This document shows, one piece after another, positions 37,548 to 46,099 of a stretch of DNA of 64,000 nt; the first letter of the stretch is position 1, and each line of letters opens with the position of its first letter. The translations under genes were made by a program, and so were the position numbers. The stretch is from Actinokineospora inagensis DSM 44258 (GTDB lineage: Bacteria; Actinomycetota; Actinomycetes; Mycobacteriales; Pseudonocardiaceae): NCBI RefSeq assembly GCF_000482865.1, contig NZ_AXWW01000031.1, positions 1-64,000 on the forward strand, written 5' to 3'. Below the pieces are notes generated by a model. It saw only the letters and a list, made by a program, of their open reading frames with translations. It was not told the origin of the DNA and did not search any database.

Positions 37548-39020
37548 GTGGCTGACATGCCGGAACGCCCGCACATCGACAACTTCCGCAAGCAGGCCCG
37601 CGCACTGCAGCGAGCGGTGCGGGCAGGTGACGCCGAGGCGGTCGCGCGGGTGGCGGGCCATCATCCGGGTGGGGTGTCCGCGGAGTTCCCGCTGAGTGGG
37701 GCGCAGTTGGTGGTCGCGCGGGAGTACGGGTTCGCCAGTTGGCCGCGACTCGTGCGGTACCTCGACACGGTGGCTGAGCACGGTTGGGACACGAAGCTCG
37801 GGGCGGCGGCGGTCTCGGATCCGGCCGACGAGTTCTGCCGGTTGGCGTGCCTGACGTATGGCGACGACAAGCCGGAGCGGTGGGCGCAGGCGCGTGCGGT
37901 GCTGGCCGAGCATCCTGAGTTGACCAGGGGGAACATCTGGGCCGCCGCCGCTGCCGCGCGGGTTGACGACGTTCGGGTATTGCTGGCCGAGCGCCCCGGT
38001 CTGGCGCGTGAGCGGGGTGGGCCGATGCGGTGGCGGCCGTTGTTCTACCTCGCGTATTCGCGGTTCGATCCGGATGTTGCTGCCGCGGATGTGCTTGGAG
38101 TTGCGCGGTTGTTGCTGGACGCGGGGGGTGATCCGAATGAGGGGTACTTGTTTGACGCGCTTCCGTCGCCGTTCACTGTGTTGACAGGGGTGTTCGGTGG
38201 GGGCGAACAGGGGCAGCCTGCTCATCCGCATTGTCTTCCGCTGGCCCAGCTTGTGCTCGAAGCGGGCGCGAGCCCGAATGATGCGCAGGCTCTTTACAAT
38301 CGGATGTTTGATTCTGATGACTCGCATTTGGAGTTGCTTTTCGCTCACGGGTTGGGTCGGGATGACGGTGGGCCGTGGTGGGAACGGGTTACCGAATTGG
38401 GGACGCCTGCGGATATGCTGCGGGTTCAGCTCCGGTGGGCTGTTGAACATCGGCAGCTCGGTCGGGTCCGGTTGTTGGCTTCGAATGGTGTGGACGTTTC
38501 GTCACCATTTGCGGGGCGGCGGCCGGTGTGGAGTCCTGGCGATGGTCGGACGCCGGTGGAAGTGGCTCATCTCAATGGGGATGTTGAGATAGTGTCGTAT
38601 TTGGGGTCTCTCGGGATTGCGGTGCCTGCGGTTTCGCCGGTGGATGATCTCATTGCGGCGGTTTTTCGGGGGGATCGGTCTGTCTTGCTCGCTGGGGCTG
38701 AGGTGATTGCTGAAGCTCGTCGGGAGCGGCCGGGGTTGATTGTTTGGGCTGCTGGGCGGGGGGTGGTGGAGGTGGTTGTTTTGCTGGTGGAGCTGGGGTT
38801 TGATGTGAATGCTTACGGGCGGGGGGATGTGCCGATTGAGGATGCTTGGGAGACGGCGTTGCACGTGAGTGCCGGTGCGGGGGATGTGGAGATGACTCGG
38901 CGGTTGCTGGAGTTGGGGGGTGATCCGGGGCTTCGGGACAAGCGGTTTGGGGGGACGGCGGTGGGGTGGGCTCGGCATTTCGGGTGGGCGGGGGTGGTGG
39001 CGCTGTTGGAGGGGTGGTGA
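37548..39020 (+). CDS. Ankyrin-repeat-like protein
   Basis: 490 residues, soluble. Repeated helical units with ankyrin signatures: DDVRVLLAERPGLA, GVARLLLDAGGDPNEG, PLAQLVLEAGASPNDA, RVRLLASNGVDVSSP, TPVEVAHLNGDVEIVSYLGSLG, VEMTRRLLELGGDPGLRD. The N-terminus (RPHIDNFRKQARALQRAVRAGDAEAV) is a cap seen in actinobacterial ankyrin proteins. The GTG at 37548 has AGAGGAG at good spacing. Composition changes along the gene: from about 38100 third positions lose C and gain G/T (67 G against 17 C in 38881-39000), towards repeat copy C. Confidence 0.82.
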   Translation: MADMPERPHIDNFRKQARALQRAVRAGDAEAVARVAGHHPGGVSAEFPLSGAQLVVAREYGFASWPRLVRYLDTVAEHGWDTKLGAAAVSDPADEFCRLACLTYGDDKPERWAQARAVLAEHPELTRGNIWAAAAAARVDDVRVLLAERPGLARERGGPMRWRPLFYLAYSRFDPDVAAADVLGVARLLLDAGGDPNEGYLFDALPSPFTVLTGVFGGGEQGQPAHPHCLPLAQLVLEAGASPNDAQALYNRMFDSDDSHLELLFAHGLGRDDGGPWWERVTELGTPADMLRVQLRWAVEHRQLGRVRLLASNGVDVSSPFAGRRPVWSPGDGRTPVEVAHLNGDVEIVSYLGSLGIAVPAVSPVDDLIAAVFRGDRSVLLAGAEVIAEARRERPGLIVWAAGRGVVEVVVLLVELGFDVNAYGRGDVPIEDAWETALHVSAGAGDVEMTRRLLELGGDPGLRDKRFGGTAVGWARHFGWAGVVALLEGW

Positions 39021-39333
39021 GTTGATCTTGTTGCTGGTGTTGTCGGTGTGGTGGGTTAGGGTGTGTATTCGGGGGCTTTGCTGCTGGTTGATCATGGGTG
39101 GGCGGACTGTGGGTGGGTGCGTCTAGGCTGTGTATTCGAGGCTTTCCGGCGGGTTGATCATGGTGCATGGGCGGCTGGGCGTTCTTGTCGGTAGGCTTGG
39201 GTAGGCTGTGTATTCGGGGGCTTTGCTGGCGGTTGATCTTGGTGTGAGGGGGCACTGGGCCTCGCTGCGCTCGGGGGTCGGCCTGGTCGCCTTCGGCGAC
39301 GCCGGCCTCGGGCGCCAGATTCAAGCTGGAGTG
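39021..39333. repeat. Modules 4 and 3 of composite repeat, copy C (inverted)
   Basis: 39021-39240 contains three degenerate tandem units (TTGATC(A/T)TGG, GGTGTGTATTCGGGGGCTTT) and 39240-39333 the conserved block with GTCGCC TTC GGCGAC. Same order as copies A and B but reverse complemented. It begins at the stop codon of the ankyrin-like gene. Confidence 0.75.
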
Positions 39334-39479
39334 CCCGTTGTGGTGAAGTTGTTTTGTTTGGGGCCCCTAGCGGTAGCCTGGGTAAGGCTAAAAGGCGGGG
39401 CCACTGGAAAGCGTGGCCTTACCCGCCTGCCGGCTTAGGCCACCGCTCCCCCCAAACAAAACAACTTCACCACAACGGG
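39334..39479. repeat. Module 2, copy C: 146-bp inverted-repeat element (inverted)
   Basis: Arms 39334-39363 and 39450-39479, 30 bp, perfect. The internal asymmetry shows it is in the opposite orientation to copies A and B, and the flanking modules are inverted with it, so the whole composite moved or was copied as one unit. Confidence 0.85.
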
Positions 39480-39670
39480 CGGTTGGGATCGGCGGGTTTC
39501 GAGGCGCGCGGTGCGAGTGTGGGGCTTCGTCGATGGGGGGGTGGGTTGGCGGCTTTCGTCGATTTGGGGTGGTTTTTTGAGGCGCGCGATGCGGGGGTGG
39601 TGCTTTGTTGATGAGGGGTGGGGTTGTTATGAGGCGCGTGGGGTTGGTGTGTTGTGGCGCTTCTTCGCCT
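39480..39670. repeat. Module 1 of composite repeat, copy C (inverted)
   Basis: Three degenerate units with GAGGCGCGCG(G/A)TGCG and CTTCGTCGAT, the reverse complement of module 1 elsewhere. Strongly G/T-rich + strand. It ends about 70 bp from the stop of the LamG gene. Confidence 0.7.
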
Positions 39671-39738
39671 GGTTGGTGTTGGTGGGTTGTTGTTGGCGTT
39701 TTTGGGTTCTGCTGAATTGCCACCTTGGGTCTCTGGTG

Positions 39739-42700
39739 TTAGTGGTTGGCGTGGTAGTGGCGGCGGATTTGGGCGTCGGTGAGTTGGGTGGGGTAGACGG
39801 CTAGTTCGTCCAGGGTGCCGACTAGGTAGTCGCTGGAGGGGCGGTTGGGGTAGTTGACCAGGGTGCCGCCGCCCCAGCGCCAGTAGCCGGTGAAGTTTTG
39901 GGCGGTGGTGGTTGTCGCGTCTTGGGCGATGAGGTTGCCGTCGACGTAGAGTTTCATGCCTGCGGTGCCCAGGCTGGCGGCGACGTGGTGCCAGGTGGCG
40001 TCGGTGTAGGAGGCGGTGGAGGTGATCGACTTCACCGTGGCGGGTTTGACGGCGAAGACGAGTTTGCCGGTGTTGTCGATGTAGAGGAGGCGGTCGCGGT
40101 TGGTGCTTGACGAGCTTGTCGTGTCGTAGAAGCCGGTGATGAGGCCGCCCCAGGGGCTGCCGGTGCGGAACCACGTTTCGATCGTGAACGACGTGGGGTT
40201 CGCGAAGCTGGTGAGGTTGGCGGCGTTGCCCGCGCCGTTGAAAGCCACCGCGGTGCTGGATGACTGGCCCTGTTGGGCGCCCTGGAGTGCGCCGGGGGCA
40301 CCGGCGGTCATGGGGGATAGGGCGCCTGCGACGGGGAGCGGGTCCGGCGGTGGGGACTGCTCGTTGTAGAGGTCCTGCACCTGCGAAGCCGACAGCGCGG
40401 CCTGGATGGTGCGGATTTTGTCCAGGTACCCATAAAAATAGTCCATTTGGGACCCGCTGCGCAGCGCGCGTCCGGTTTGGACGGTGCCGGTCGCGTTCCA
40501 CTTGGTACCGCCGCGGGTGGTGGAGTCCTGCAACACCCCGTTGACGTAGAGCTTCAGCGTTTCCGCGCCTGCCTGGTAGACGCCGACGATGTGGTACCAG
40601 CCGTTTTGTTGGGCGATGGCCTGGCTGTAGACCGCGTCGTACGTCGGGGAACTGGTGTCGGTGCGGGGAATGCGGAAACACCACCGCGTCGAGCTGATGT
40701 CCGCGCCCAGCAGGTAGCCGCTGCCGACGGTGCCCTGTTGCGCGATGATGCTGCGGTCGCCGTTCGGTGTGGTCAGGTACGCCCACCCCGAGACCGTGAA
40801 GCTCTCGTCGGTGCGCAGCGACGCGGCCTGGCTGACGGTCCAACTGCTGGAGCCGTCGAAGTAGCCGGAGGTGCCCGCGACCGCGGTGTCCGACCACTGG
40901 ACGTTGTTCATCGCGCCGCTGTTGCCGTTGCCGGAGGAGTCCGAGACGGTGACGGCCAGGTTGTCGTCGTACTGCCAGTCCAGACTGGGCCGGGTGTAGA
41001 TGTCGTCGATCTCGGCGGCGGTGACGGCGCGGTTGTAGAACTGGACCTCGTCGACCTTGCCCGGCCAGTACTGCGCCCCACCGCCGTTGTAGCCGCGGCC
41101 GATGGAGATCTGCCCGGTCGCGTTCCACCCGCCGCCGCGGCTGGTCGTGCCCTCCAGCGCGCCGTTGAGGTAGATCTTCATCTGCCCGTTGATCGAGTCC
41201 CACACACCGACCACGTACGTCCACGCGTTGGCGAGGGCACTGGTGCTGCTCGACACCCGCACGGTCGACGCGCCGGCCGAGTCGGACGCGGGCATGGTGA
41301 AGGCGTACTTGCCGGTCGAGGTGATGTAGGACAGCGCGAACGAGTTGACGTTGGTCCCGTCCTTGGCCAGGAATGTCCGGTCCGCGCCGCCCGCGCTGCT
41401 GATGTACACCCAGGCCGCGGCGGTGAAGCTGGTGTCGGTGCGCATGACGAAGGTCGACGCGCTGACGTAGTCGTCGACGCCGTCGAGGGACAACGCGCGC
41501 CCGGTGCGGCCCGACGTGCTCCAAGTCGCGCCGTTCTGCAGGGTGCCCGTGTAGCCGAACGGCCCGCTGTCGGTCGCGGTCGTGCCGGTCTGCTCCATGT
41601 TGTACTGGGCGTTGGGCGCGGTGGCGGCGCCGTAGATCCCGGACACCTCGCTCGCGCCGACCACGCGCGCGTAGATCCGGCCCTCGTCGAGGGCGCCCGC
41701 CCACGGGAACAGCCAGCTACCGCCCCGGTAGATGGACCCGGCGACGAGCCACCCGGTGGCCTTCCACTCGTAGGCGTCCGCCCGCGCGGTCGAGGCTTCC
41801 AGGGACCCGTTGACGTAGAGCTTGATGACGTTGTTCGGGTCGTCGTACACGCCGACCAGGTGCACCCAGGTGTTGGCGACGACCGAGGTGGTCGACTGGG
41901 CGTAGTCCTCGGTGCCGCTGGACGCGTCGCTGCGGGGCAGGCCGAACCGCCACTTGCCGCCCTGCTGGTACAGGTACCAGGCCCCGACGTTGCTGCCCTG
42001 CTGGGTGAACGCCACCGCCGTGGCGCTCGCCGAGGTCGTCTTGACCCACATGGACACGGAGAAGCTTGTGTCGGTCGCGACCGGTGACGGGTTCACGCTG
42101 GCCACCCGGTCGTTGACGCCGTCGAAGTTCACCGCGCCGCCCGCGATGCCGGTTGTCCAAGTAGGACCGTTGGTCAGCACGCCGGTGTTGACCCCGCCCG
42201 AGGAGTCGCCCGCGTTGGTCCCGGTTCCCTCGTCGAACCGCCAGTGCGTGGACGGCCCGTTGGTGGTGTTGTTGTACTGGCCCGGCCTGCTGTTGCCGGA
42301 CGAGTCGGCCGCCGTGCTGGTCGACGAGGAAGACTGGCTCTCCTCCTGGCGGTGGTAGAACAGCGGGCTGTCGCCGGTCACCGAGGCCGAATACGTGGGG
42401 AACGTGGTCGCCGCCCCCAGGCCGTTGCCCGTGTTGCCGCCGGTACCGGTGAACGCCGCGAAGCCCCCGCTGACGGAGGCGACCAGTAAGACGACCGTTG
42501 CGACCGCGCCCGCGGTCAGCCATTCGACGTTCCGCACGCCCGCGATCGGGCCCGGTGCGTGACCGCCGATGCCGATCAGCGGTCGCGGCGGGGGAGCGGG
42601 CACCGGTCGGCCCCCGAACGTCCAGGCCAGCGCGGTCAGCCCCACCAGCGCGACGAGTGCGATGGTGAGGCTCAGCCAGTCGCCGGAGTGCACCCAGTAC

Positions 42701-43170
42701 GAGGGCAGCCCGACCCACGGGACCCGCAGCCTGCCCTGCCCGTGGACGGCGTCCTCGGTGATCGGGGTGCTGTCGGCCTCGGCGTTCGCGTCGCCCTTGG
42801 TGATCAGTCCCGCGTCCGGGTCGACCCGGACCAGCCGGTGCAGCAGCGTGCGGTCGGCGTGGGTGGGGTCGTCGAACGCCAGCACCGCGCCGGGGGCCGG
42901 GTGGTCGGTCAACAGCCCGCCGACCACCACCACGTCACCCGGTCGGATGGCGGGGCTCATCGACCCCGACAGCACGACGTGCGACTGCCAGCCCACCAGG
43001 AACGGCGCCACGCTCCAGAACACCAGCCACACCAACACCGACAGCGTCGCCCCCGCGACGAACGCCACCAACTCACACGCGTACGCACGCGTCCGGGACC
43101 CACCGGTGACGGTGGGTCCGAGCTGGGTGAATCGGGGGCGGCGCACGGTCACGCACCCCGGGCTTCCCAC
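39739..43170 (-). CDS. SipW-type signal peptidase fused to LamG-domain surface protein
   Basis: 1,143 residues. After a first membrane helix (about 33-57) comes a signal-peptidase-I domain of the S26B type: catalytic Ser in LSGSMSPAIRPGD (S70), His in LLHRLVRVD (H111, where classical bacterial enzymes have Lys) and TKGDANAEADSTPI. Further helices lie at about 168-187 and 225-243. The latter runs into AAFTGTGGNTGNGLGAATTF, like the signal-peptide region of TasA/CalY proteins that SipW cuts. The rest (about 305-1143) has about four LamG/concanavalin-like jellyroll domains (HWRFDEGTGTNAGDSSG, YNMEQTGTTATDSG, SGWAYLTTPNGDRS, FTIETWFRTGSPWGG). The start at GTG 43170 is uncertain; later GTGs are possible. 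It may release its own C-terminal part to the outside (inference). Confidence 0.85.
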   Translation of the reverse strand: MGSPGCVTVRRPRFTQLGPTVTGGSRTRAYACELVAFVAGATLSVLVWLVFWSVAPFLVGWQSHVVLSGSMSPAIRPGDVVVVGGLLTDHPAPGAVLAFDDPTHADRTLLHRLVRVDPDAGLITKGDANAEADSTPITEDAVHGQGRLRVPWVGLPSYWVHSGDWLSLTIALVALVGLTALAWTFGGRPVPAPPPRPLIGIGGHAPGPIAGVRNVEWLTAGAVATVVLLVASVSGGFAAFTGTGGNTGNGLGAATTFPTYSASVTGDSPLFYHRQEESQSSSSTSTAADSSGNSRPGQYNNTTNGPSTHWRFDEGTGTNAGDSSGGVNTGVLTNGPTWTTGIAGGAVNFDGVNDRVASVNPSPVATDTSFSVSMWVKTTSASATAVAFTQQGSNVGAWYLYQQGGKWRFGLPRSDASSGTEDYAQSTTSVVANTWVHLVGVYDDPNNVIKLYVNGSLEASTARADAYEWKATGWLVAGSIYRGGSWLFPWAGALDEGRIYARVVGASEVSGIYGAATAPNAQYNMEQTGTTATDSGPFGYTGTLQNGATWSTSGRTGRALSLDGVDDYVSASTFVMRTDTSFTAAAWVYISSAGGADRTFLAKDGTNVNSFALSYITSTGKYAFTMPASDSAGASTVRVSSSTSALANAWTYVVGVWDSINGQMKIYLNGALEGTTSRGGGWNATGQISIGRGYNGGGAQYWPGKVDEVQFYNRAVTAAEIDDIYTRPSLDWQYDDNLAVTVSDSSGNGNSGAMNNVQWSDTAVAGTSGYFDGSSSWTVSQAASLRTDESFTVSGWAYLTTPNGDRSIIAQQGTVGSGYLLGADISSTRWCFRIPRTDTSSPTYDAVYSQAIAQQNGWYHIVGVYQAGAETLKLYVNGVLQDSTTRGGTKWNATGTVQTGRALRSGSQMDYFYGYLDKIRTIQAALSASQVQDLYNEQSPPPDPLPVAGALSPMTAGAPGALQGAQQGQSSSTAVAFNGAGNAANLTSFANPTSFTIETWFRTGSPWGGLITGFYDTTSSSSTNRDRLLYIDNTGKLVFAVKPATVKSITSTASYTDATWHHVAASLGTAGMKLYVDGNLIAQDATTTTAQNFTGYWRWGGGTLVNYPNRPSSDYLVGTLDELAVYPTQLTDAQIRRHYHANH

Positions 43171-43393
43171 AGGGACATGACGGCGCGCGGGAGCAGCGTG
43201 CTCCCGGTGCCTACGCGCAGTCCCATGGTCGGTACCCGTCTCGTGATCGTTGTGCGGATTGGTTCACCGAGGGATTCGGCGCAGGCGCTGTCCATCGGGG
43301 TGCCACACGGTTGCGAACCGGTTGCGCGGGGCCCGAACGCGAATTACCTGACGGTAACCGGGGATCGCGTTCGCACAGCACACCGACTACGGC

Positions 43394-43906
43394 TCAGGTG
43401 TGCCGCTCGGTGTGGTCCCACGGTGGTCTGCCGGAACGGTGGTCCCGGAGCGGCCTGCCCGCGGCGCCGGGGCCGGGCAACATGTCGATGTCGTTGGCGT
43501 GCATGGGTTCGCCGCAGTGCGGGCAGCGCAGGTCGACGGCCGCGATCTCGCCGCAGGCGCGGTGGCGGTAGAGCACCGGCGGACCCGCCTCGCCCGCGAG
43601 CCACCTGTCACCCCAGCCCGCCATGACCATGAGCAGGTCGACCAGCTCGGTGCCCTTCTCGGTCAGCACGTACTCGTGCCGGGGCCGCTGGTCGTACGGG
43701 CGGCGCTCCAGCACGCCCTGGTCGACCAGGTGGTTGAGCCGCTCGGTCAGGACCTTGCGGGAGATCCCCAGGTCAGCCTGGAGTTGGTCGAACCGGGTGA
43801 ACCCCACCCACACGTCCCGCAGGATCAGCGGTGACCAGGGCTCCCCGATGACGTCCCAAGTCCGCGCGATCGAGCAGGTCATCTTGCCGAAGTCCGTGCG
43901 CTGCAT
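43394..43906 (-). CDS. HxlR-family transcriptional regulator with C-terminal CxxC motif
   Basis: 170 residues. The winged helix (about 8-105; CSIARTWDVIGEPWSPLILRDVWVGFTRFDQLQADLGISRKVLTERL) is typical of HxlR regulators. The C-terminal extension has HRACGEIAAVDLRCPHCGEPM, a possible small zinc ribbon. Divergent from the PPOX gene, with two palindromes between them that are probably its operators. Confidence 0.87.
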   Translation of the reverse strand: MQRTDFGKMTCSIARTWDVIGEPWSPLILRDVWVGFTRFDQLQADLGISRKVLTERLNHLVDQGVLERRPYDQRPRHEYVLTEKGTELVDLLMVMAGWGDRWLAGEAGPPVLYRHRACGEIAAVDLRCPHCGEPMHANDIDMLPGPGAAGRPLRDHRSGRPPWDHTERHT

Positions 43907-43927
43907 GAGCCGAGCCTAGCCGTTGGG

Positions 43928-43980
43928 GTTCCTTCAAGGAACTTTGACGTGCTACGGTCATCGGGTCTCCTGAAGGAACT
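43928..43980. promoter_or_regulatory. Two palindromic operators between HxlR gene and PPOX gene
   Basis: GTTCCTTCAAGGAAC at 43928-43942 is a perfect palindrome and TCTCCTGAAGGAACT at 43966-43980 is a degenerate second copy; centres are about 38 bp apart. They lie immediately upstream of both start codons and are the natural binding sites for the HxlR protein. Confidence 0.65.
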
Positions 43981-43998
43981 CAAGTGGGGGTTGTCCCG

Positions 43999-44430
43999 AT
44001 GAGCAAGGTCCACCAGTCGAACAACGTCGTCGCGTCGCCCGAGACGGCCAAGGCGCTGAACCCCGACATTCGTGCCGTGCTCGATGGCACCCCGCTCGCC
44101 CACGTCGCCACCGTCCTTCCCGATGGCGCGCCGCACTCCGTTCCGGTGTGGATCGGCACGCACGGCGACCACGTTGTGATCTTCTCTGGCCCTGGTAGCC
44201 GGAAAGCCCGCAACCTCCGTCGCGATCCCCGGGTGGCGATCTCGCTCACCCCGCCCGACCGGCCGTTCACGCCGGTGCTGATCCGCGGTCGAGTGGTCGA
44301 CTGGCTGGACGGTGAGCGGGCCTGGGAGATCGTCGACCGGGTCGCCGCCAAGTACATCGGTGGTCCGTACAGCCGCGAGGACGCGCGGGTCGTCGCGATC
44401 ATCGAGCCCGATTGGCAGAGCCACGGCTGA
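43999..44430 (+). CDS. PPOX-class flavin/F420-dependent oxidoreductase
   Basis: 143 residues, a split-barrel protein of the pyridoxamine-5'-phosphate-oxidase-like class: LAHVATVLPDGAPHSVPVWIG, VVIFSGPGSRKARNLRRDPRVAISL and a C-terminal VVAIIEPDWQSHG. Members bind FMN or F420 and reduce small molecules; the substrate is not readable. The ATG at 43999 is preferred over a GTG at 43984. Probably regulated by the divergent HxlR protein. Confidence 0.87.
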   Translation: MSKVHQSNNVVASPETAKALNPDIRAVLDGTPLAHVATVLPDGAPHSVPVWIGTHGDHVVIFSGPGSRKARNLRRDPRVAISLTPPDRPFTPVLIRGRVVDWLDGERAWEIVDRVAAKYIGGPYSREDARVVAIIEPDWQSHG

Positions 44431-44436
44431 TGCGGT

Positions 44437-44496
44437 GCAACCGATGGTTGCGCATGGCGGTAACCCGCTCTACAGTGTTGAGCAACCGATGGTTGC
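44437..44496 (+). promoter_or_regulatory. Promoter with two flanking operators for the SRPBCC-ArsR operon
   Basis: A -35 TTGCGC (44448-44453) and -10 TACAGT (44471-44476) are 17 bp apart. The palindrome GCAACCGATGGTTGC occurs at 44437-44451, covering the -35, and again at 44482-44496, just after the -10; centres are 45 bp apart. This is a classic layout for repression, most likely by the ArsR protein of the same operon. Confidence 0.75.
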
Positions 44497-44511
44497 GCGA
44501 GAGGGAACGCT

Positions 44512-44967
44512 GTGGAGTTCGGGAGCATTGAGCGGGAAATCGAGATCGAGGCCACGCCGCAGGTGGTTTACCAGGTGGTGAGCACGCCGGAACACCTGCG
44601 GGAGTGGTGGCCGGACGACGCGGAGTTCGAGCCGGTGCCCGGGGCCACCGGGACCGTCTCGTTCGGCGCGGGAACTTCCGCGACCGACCACGTGGCACCG
44701 ATCGCGGTGGTGGAGGCGGACCCGCCGAAGCGGTTCTCGTTCCGGTGGGTGTTCGACGACGAGTTGGCCGGTCGGTCGCTGCTGGTCACGTTCGACCTGG
44801 TGCCCGCGGGGGCGGGCACGCTGCTGCGGATGACCGAGACCGGGTTCCGGGAAAAGGGCTGGGAAGCGGCCGTCCTGGAGGAGCAGTACCGCGACCACGC
44901 GTCCGGCTGGGACTTCTTCCTGCCCCGGATCGTCCCGTACGTGGCGAAACTGGTCGCGACCCGGTGA
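44512..44967 (+). CDS. SRPBCC/AHSA1-like protein
   Basis: 151 residues, a START-like hydrophobic-cavity fold: IEREIEIEATPQVVYQVVSTPEHLREWWPDDAEF, then a beta sheet and the C-terminal helix HASGWDFFLPRIVPYVAKLV. Such proteins bind small hydrophobic ligands or act as Hsp90 activator-like domains. GTG start after GAGAGGG; its stop overlaps the next start (GTGA). First gene of the operon. Confidence 0.86.
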   Translation: MEFGSIEREIEIEATPQVVYQVVSTPEHLREWWPDDAEFEPVPGATGTVSFGAGTSATDHVAPIAVVEADPPKRFSFRWVFDDELAGRSLLVTFDLVPAGAGTLLRMTETGFREKGWEAAVLEEQYRDHASGWDFFLPRIVPYVAKLVATR

Positions 44968-45293
44968 CGGTCGACGACGACCTGTGGTCCGCGGTGGGCG
45001 ATCCCACCCGGCGCAGGCTGCTCGACCTGCTACTGGCCGACGGCGGCGGCACGGCGACGACGCTGAGCGAGCGGCTCCCGGTCACCAGGCAGGCGGTCGC
45101 GAAACACCTCGGCGTGCTCGACCGCGTCGGCCTCGTCCACGCCACCCCGTCCGGCCGCGAACGCCGCTACGAAGTGGACGAGGCCCAACTCGCCCGCGCT
45201 GTAGCGCAACTGTCCTCGGTCGGAGCCGCGTGGAACGCCCGCCTGCTCCGCATCAAGCGCATCGCCGAGGCGATCCAGCGCAGCCAACCTTGA
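44964..45293 (+). CDS. ArsR-family repressor
   Basis: 109 residues, a winged helix without metal-binding Cys: LWSAVGDPTRRRLLDLLLADGGGTATTLSERLPVTRQAVAKHLGVLDRVGLV. It is commonly found beside SRPBCC genes. Coupled to the gene before it (GTGA). Expected to bind the GCAACC-GGTTGC operators upstream and so regulate its own operon. Confidence 0.88.
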   Translation: MTVDDDLWSAVGDPTRRRLLDLLLADGGGTATTLSERLPVTRQAVAKHLGVLDRVGLVHATPSGRERRYEVDEAQLARAVAQLSSVGAAWNARLLRIKRIAEAIQRSQP

Positions 45294-45316
45294 ACCCACA
45301 ACGCGAGGAGAACAGC

Positions 45317-45748
45317 ATGGTGGACATCCGGCACAGGATCGGCGTGCGCGCCACGCCCGACGACGTCTACACCGCACTGACCACGGTCGACGGCCTGTCC
45401 CGCTGGTGGACCGAGGACACCACCGACGACGGCGGGGTGCTCAAGTTCCGCTTCATCCCCGGGGGCTTCGACATGGTGGTCCTGGAGACCCGACCGGCCG
45501 AGTTGGTGCGCTGGGAGGTCGTGGCCGGTCCGGACGAGTGGGTCGGCACGACCGTGACCTTCGCGCTCAACGAGGAGGACGGCTACACGATCGTCCTGTT
45601 CGGACACGAGGGGTGGCGGGAGGCGGGCGAGTTCATGAGCCACTGCACGACCAAGTGGGGAACTTTCCTGCTGAGCCTGAAGAACCTCGTCGAGACCGGT
45701 GAGGGCGCCCCGGCTCCGCGCGATGTCCAGATCAGCAACTGGCACTGA
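45317..45748 (+). CDS. SRPBCC family protein, second in the operon
   Basis: 143 residues, related in fold to the protein at 44512: RIGVRATPDDVYTALTTVDGLSRWWTEDT, ending TTKWGTFLLSLKNLVETG. The ATG follows GAGGAG. It completes an SRPBCC-ArsR-SRPBCC operon and ends at a strong hairpin. Confidence 0.86.
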   Translation: MVDIRHRIGVRATPDDVYTALTTVDGLSRWWTEDTTDDGGVLKFRFIPGGFDMVVLETRPAELVRWEVVAGPDEWVGTTVTFALNEEDGYTIVLFGHEGWREAGEFMSHCTTKWGTFLLSLKNLVETGEGAPAPRDVQISNWH

Positions 45749-45752
45749 AGTG

Positions 45753-45785
45753 GGGTCCGGGCCGGGGCGTCCCCGGCCCGGACCC
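45753..45785. terminator. Bidirectional hairpin between converging genes
   Basis: Perfect 15-bp stem (45753-45767 with 45771-45785, GGGTCCGGGCCGGGG) with a 3-nt loop, 4 bp after one stop and 5 bp before the other. No T-run, but stability is very high; it can end transcripts from both sides. Confidence 0.8.
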
Positions 45786-45790
45786 GCGGG

Positions 45791-46015
45791 TCACTTGCCC
45801 GCCTGCTCCAACTGCAGCAGGGCGGCGGCGAGGGTGAAGTACTTGCTGGTCGCCAGGTCGCGCACGGTCTTGATGCCGAAGGCGGCACCCAGCTTCTCCG
45901 CGTCGCCCTCGCTGACACCCGACAGGGCCGCCACCGGCGCGTCGAGCACCTCGGTCAGGCCCAGGTTCTCGTACGCCTTGTCCAACTGCTTGTCCAGGTC
46001 CACCGAGATCGCCAC
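45791..46015 (-). CDS. Small helix-hairpin-helix-like protein, unknown function
   Basis: 74 residues: MAISVDLDKQLDKAYENLGLTEVLDAPVAALSGVSEGDAEKLGAAFGIKTVRDLATSKYF... The middle resembles a helix-hairpin-helix turn (LSGVSEGDAEKLGAAFGIKTVRDLA), a motif used for non-specific DNA binding or protein contacts. The ATG has GGAAGACCG nearby. Similar small proteins are common in actinobacteria, without a known role. Confidence 0.72.
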   Translation of the reverse strand: MAISVDLDKQLDKAYENLGLTEVLDAPVAALSGVSEGDAEKLGAAFGIKTVRDLATSKYFTLAAALLQLEQAGK

Positions 46016-46099
46016 AGCGGTCTTCCTCTCCGGGGGTGTGTGGGAGTCGATCAGATCTGCGTCACCCTATCGAGCGACCCCGATCGGCTTGCCCGGAGT

